NCBI GenBank assembly: GCA_046348995.1
Contig: JAXMDB010000003.1
Coordinates: forward strand, 186,001-250,000
DNA from: JANNSX01 sp046348995
Lineage (GTDB): Bacteria > Pseudomonadota > Alphaproteobacteria > Rhizobiales > Hyphomicrobiaceae
Direction of reading: 5' to 3'
DNA length: 64,000 nt
The notes under the pieces were generated by a model, which worked only from the letters and a program-made list of their open reading frames with translations, did not search any database and was not told the origin of the DNA. A program made the position numbers and the translations under genes. Positions 61,198 through 64,000 of this stretch are shown here, in pieces. Numbering within the stretch: the first letter of the stretch is position 1; every line of letters starts with the position of its first letter.

Positions 61198-62114
61198 GAG
61201 CCGCCCTCGGTAGGCTTCGTGCGGCCGATAGCGAGCGCATAGACGCGTTTTTTCGGCACGCCGAGCTGACGGGCGACGATCTCGGCGGCATCGCGCGCCG
61301 ACATCGTGCGCAGCGCGTCGGTGAGCAGGGTGGCGATCGTCTCGTCGGTCGCGGCCACGGCCTCGGCCGCGCCGATGAGAAGCACGCACTCCCCTTTAGG
61401 CTCGGCTTGGCGATAGCGCAGCGCCAACTCGCCGAGCCGTCCGCGCACGATCTCCTCGTGCAGCTTCGTCAGCTCGCGGGCGAGCGCCGCCGGCCGGTCG
61501 CCCAACAGCTCGAAGAGGTCCTCGAGGGTTGCCCCGAGCCGCTGTGGCGCCTCGAACAGCACGAGCGTCGCCGGGATCGTCGCGAGCGTCTGGATGCGCT
61601 CGCGGCGTTGGCCCTGCTTGGCGGGCAGGAAGCCGCCGAAGTGGAAGCTGTCGGTCGGCAGCCCGGCGACCGTCAGGCCGGCGAGCACGGCAGACGCGCC
61701 GGGCACGGCTGTGACCGGATATCCGGCGGCGGCCGCCTCGCGCACGAGCTTGAACCCTGGATCGGAGACCAGCGGCGTGCCCGCATCCGAAACGAGCGCG
61801 ATGCTCTGACCCTGCTCGAGCGCCGCCATGATGCGCGGCCGCTCGGTCTCCGCATTGTGCTCGTGATAGAGGCGCAGCGCGCGCTTGATGCCATAGCGCT
61901 CGAGCAGCTTGTGGGTTTGGCGCGTGTCCTCGCAGTAAAGATGGTCGGCGCCGGCAAGCACGGTCAGAGCCCGCAGCGTGATGTCGCCCAGGTGGCCGAT
62001 GGGGGTCGCCACGAGATGCAGCCCGGGCGCCGGAGGCTGCGCCAGCAACCGTGCGAGCTGCTGCTGCACGGCCTCGCTCAGGGCCGCACCGGTTGTGTTG
62101 CCGTCTTGCTCCAT
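61194..62114 (-). CDS. rsmI: 16S rRNA (cytidine(1402)-2'-O)-methyltransferase
   Basis: 306 aa from ATG 62114 (a longer in-frame start near 62369 is unlikely because it crosses the divergent lipoprotein promoter region). Tetrapyrrole-methylase fold: LVATPIGHLGDITLRAL, CEDTRQTHKLLERYGI, SDAGTPLVSDPGFKLV and PGASAVLAGLTVAGLPTD. It 2'-O-methylates C1402 in the ribosomal P site. The next gene, yraN, overlaps its stop. Confidence 0.95.
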   Translation of the reverse strand: MEQDGNTTGAALSEAVQQQLARLLAQPPAPGLHLVATPIGHLGDITLRALTVLAGADHLYCEDTRQTHKLLERYGIKRALRLYHEHNAETERPRIMAALEQGQSIALVSDAGTPLVSDPGFKLVREAAAAGYPVTAVPGASAVLAGLTVAGLPTDSFHFGGFLPAKQGQRRERIQTLATIPATLVLFEAPQRLGATLEDLFELLGDRPAALARELTKLHEEIVRGRLGELALRYRQAEPKGECVLLIGAAEAVAATDETIATLLTDALRTMSARDAAEIVARQLGVPKKRVYALAIGRTKPTEGGS

Positions 62115-62256
62115 ACCGTGCGCTCGACCTCGTCTTGCGGCGCCAGCGCCGTGGATGGCGCATGTTACATGCTTGCACGATTGTTGCGAATCCGCATCTA
62201 TGGACACCAGTCGTCGGAAGTGCTCCTTCGACGGAGTATTTGGCGGGGCAAGGGAT

Positions 62257-63471
62257 ATGGCTGTCGGACCGGCATGGACGAGGCGCGCGCTGCTCGGCGG
62301 AGCCTCGACCTTATTGCTCGCCGGCTGCAGCGGCCAGTCGAGCACGCTGTCATCGTTCACCGCCGGCAATCAGCCCCTGACCACGGGGACGGCCACTCCC
62401 GCCGCGACGGGCGAGACGATCAAGGCGGCGATGCTGCTGCCGCTGTCGGCCGGTGGCAATGCGGCCCGGCTGGCGACTGACCTCAAGCAGGCGGGCGAGC
62501 TCGCGCTGTTCGAGATGAACCGCCCGGACATCCAGCTCATCGCCAAGGATAGCCTCGGCACGGCCGAGGGTGCGAGGACCGCCGCGGCCGCCGCCATTTC
62601 CGAAGGCGCCGAGATCATCATCGGCCCGCTGTTCTCGGCCGAGGTCACGGGGGTTTCTGCCGTCACGGCGCAATCGCGCGTACCGGTCATCGCCTTCTCG
62701 AGCGACCGTGCGGTCGCCGGCAACGGCGTCTATCTCTTGAGCTTCCTGCCGGGCAACGACGCCGCGCGCGCCGTCGCCTTCGCGGCCGGGCAGGGCCATA
62801 AGTTCATGGCGGCGCTGATCCCCTCGACGGCGTTCGGCGACGTCGTCGAGACGGCGGTGCGCGATGCCGCGACGGCGGCCGGCGTCAAGATAGCGGTCGT
62901 CGAGCGGTATGGCTCGGAGCCCGGTGCGATGGTCGGTCCATTGCAGCGGCTGAAAGCCGAGATCGTCAGCTCGGCCAACGGCAACAAGCCGATCCGCGCC
63001 GTGCTCGTGCCGGGCGGCCAAGATGTAATGCCGGCGATCGCGCCGATGCTCGGACAGTTGGGTATTGGTGCAGCAAACGGCGTGCAGCTCATCGGCACGA
63101 GCGGCTGGGACTATGCGACCGTCACGCAAGAGACCGCGCTCGAGGGGAGCTGGTTCGCGGCGCCCGATCCGCGTGGCTGGTCGTCGTTCTCGGAGCGCTA
63201 CGCGCAGACCTACAAGGTCTCGCCCTCTCGGATCGCGAGCTTGGGCTACGATGCGGTGAGCCTCGCTATCGCCGCGTCCACTGGCGCACGCGGGCAGCGC
63301 TTCTCGGCCGAGCTCTTGACACGCCCGAGCGGCTTTGCCGGCATCGATGGCCTGTTCCGCCTCCGCCCCGACGGCACCAGCGAGCGCGCGCTCGCGATGC
63401 TGGGAATTTCCCAAGGCCGCGTCGCGGTGGTCGATCCCGCGCCGAGCGGGTTTGCGGGCGTAAGCGCCTGA
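62257..63471 (+). CDS. LpoA-like penicillin-binding protein activator lipoprotein
   Basis: 404 aa from ATG 62257, which has an AAGGGA site and leads straight into a signal with the lipobox LLLAGC; ATG 62200 would add a charged extension. The mature protein is a periplasmic-binding-protein-like fold: AAMLLPLSAGGNAARLA, IIIGPLFSAEVTGVSAV, RVPVIAFSSDRAVAGNG and PSGFAGIDGLFRLRPDG. It corresponds to the C-terminal domain of LpoA (YraM), the outer-membrane activator of PBP1a. The N-terminal TPR part of E. coli LpoA is absent. Divergent from rsmI. Confidence 0.87.
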   Translation: MAVGPAWTRRALLGGASTLLLAGCSGQSSTLSSFTAGNQPLTTGTATPAATGETIKAAMLLPLSAGGNAARLATDLKQAGELALFEMNRPDIQLIAKDSLGTAEGARTAAAAAISEGAEIIIGPLFSAEVTGVSAVTAQSRVPVIAFSSDRAVAGNGVYLLSFLPGNDAARAVAFAAGQGHKFMAALIPSTAFGDVVETAVRDAATAAGVKIAVVERYGSEPGAMVGPLQRLKAEIVSSANGNKPIRAVLVPGGQDVMPAIAPMLGQLGIGAANGVQLIGTSGWDYATVTQETALEGSWFAAPDPRGWSSFSERYAQTYKVSPSRIASLGYDAVSLAIAASTGARGQRFSAELLTRPSGFAGIDGLFRLRPDGTSERALAMLGISQGRVAVVDPAPSGFAGVSA

Positions 63472-63489
63472 ACGCTGCCGCGGCCTCGA

Positions 63490-64000
63490 CTATCTAGCGG
63501 AGTGCTCGCTTGCTTCTGTCAGGAATGCTGTGAGAAGCGTCAGATAGTTGCGGTACTCGTTGAGGGGATGAATGTCCTCAGGCTCCAGGCGTAGATTAGC
63601 AGCCAGTTGCGGCGTCTCGGCGCGAAAGCGTTGAAACTCCCGCTGCATGGTCGCTGCTCCCGGCAGCGCGGTGCCGTCCGGTCGCTCATGCAGATAGCGT
63701 CTGACGACCCTGATCACCTGTGCGGGGTCGTCATGGTGCGCAGAGGGATCGTTGCCGGCCGCATCTGATAGATAGCGCGGGAGAACAAAAGGCTCGCGGA
63801 CTAAAATTAGCGCCGTCTTCTGCTTTTGCTTACGTCCACCGAAGTGTCAGGCTCCCTGGAAGAGGCCGAGCTCGAATGGCATGTTGAAGCGAGGTAGATT
63901 GTTGGTACCGAGCTCAACCCGAGAGAGGTCGTGGATCGAGTATGGGCTCTCGCGGATGAGTTCACAAAGTTTATTGTAGCGGATGTTTGCGGCATCGTTG
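63490..64000 (-). pseudogene. Unrecognised gene, 3' part, interrupted by an in-frame TGA
   Basis: One continuous minus-strand frame enters from the right edge and reads 50 sensible residues (including SPYSIHDLSRVEL and LPRFNMPFELGLFQGA). It meets a TGA at 63849-63847 and resumes in the same frame for 118 residues (HFGGRKQKQKTALILVREP, PRYLSDAAGNDPSAHHDDP, RRYLHERPDG) to a stop at 63490. The downstream part has no good start of its own. The segment PFELGLFQGA resembles a motif seen in a family of uncharacterised proteins and, loosely, nucleoside 2-deoxyribosyltransferase-like folds. The 5' end lies outside the window. It is most simply a pseudogene; recoding or a sequencing error are alternatives. 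Confidence 0.6.

Noticed and set aside
63847..63849. Selenocysteine at the in-frame TGA
   Set aside because: No obvious bacterial SECIS hairpin was recognised directly downstream and the family is not known to contain selenocysteine; kept only as an alternative in the finding.
63807..63995. A 62-codon frame at the right edge
   Set aside because: It is out of frame with the protein-like reading that continues on both sides of the TGA; Ser/Thr-rich and without motif.

Overview
The window is GC-rich (about two thirds by eye) chromosomal DNA of a free-living alphaproteobacterium, most likely of the order Hyphomicrobiales (Rhizobiales). I infer this from gene neighbourhoods typical of that group: tesB-amtB-aminotransferase-ftsK-lolA-xth, DUF1674/htpX-rsmB-heparinase-purH, leuS-lptE-holA, secB-fxsA-timA-mltA-smr, hslU-GNAT-hslV/hisB-DUF2628-hisH and gshB-yraN-rsmI-lpoA. 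I cannot name the species.

Layout. 1-4.9 kb (minus strand): end of a peptide ABC transporter (oppB start, oppA), an exported acyl-carrier-domain/DUF900 hydrolase fusion and a 5'-nucleotidase. 4.9-14.6 kb: a UbiH-type hydroxylase, then on the plus strand tesB, amtB, a DapC-like aminotransferase, ftsK, lolA, a candidate small RNA and xth. 14.6-18.1 kb (minus): two paralogous TadG-like von Willebrand proteins flanking an extensin-like protein. 18.4-27.3 kb: DUF1674, htpX, rsmB, heparinase-like, purH, an AT-richer AlbA_2-domain gene that looks acquired, a YggS-type protein and a lipoprotein. 27.5-35.7 kb: leuS, lptE and holA, with a GNAT gene and a large beta-helix/RTX exoprotein inserted between lptE and holA. 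35.7-37.5 kb: a duplicated intergenic repeat, one copy of which carries an IS4-family element. 37.7-44.2 kb: a membrane protein, rlmN, an orphan sigma-region-1.1 protein, an MFS transporter, then a minus-strand cluster (Trm112-like, Lon-N, CnoX, ProX) and tRNA-Gly. 44.4-52.4 kb: two L,D-transpeptidases, a cyclic-nucleotide-domain protein, an OmpR-type regulator, secB, fxsA, timA, mltA, smr and a Met-rich Spy-like protein. 52.5-63.5 kb: hslU-GNAT-hslV, hisB-DUF2628-hisH, comM, gshB, an acyltransferase-like gene, yraN, rsmI and an LpoA-like lipoprotein. The right edge holds the 3' part of an unrecognised gene broken by an in-frame TGA.

Functionally this is mostly core housekeeping: envelope biogenesis (LolA, LptE, LpoA, MltA, L,D-transpeptidases), proteostasis (HtpX, HslUV, SecB, CnoX, Spy), translation and RNA modification (LeuS, RsmB, RlmN, RsmI, ProX), and purine, histidine and glutathione synthesis. 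I see no phage, CRISPR array or obvious multi-gene defence island. The less ordinary material is the orphan sigma-1.1 protein, the carrier-domain hydrolase, a candidate sRNA with pyrimidine-rich loops, an accessory AlbA_2 gene, several families of palindromic intergenic repeats, an RTX exoprotein insertion, and the UGA-interrupted gene at the right edge.
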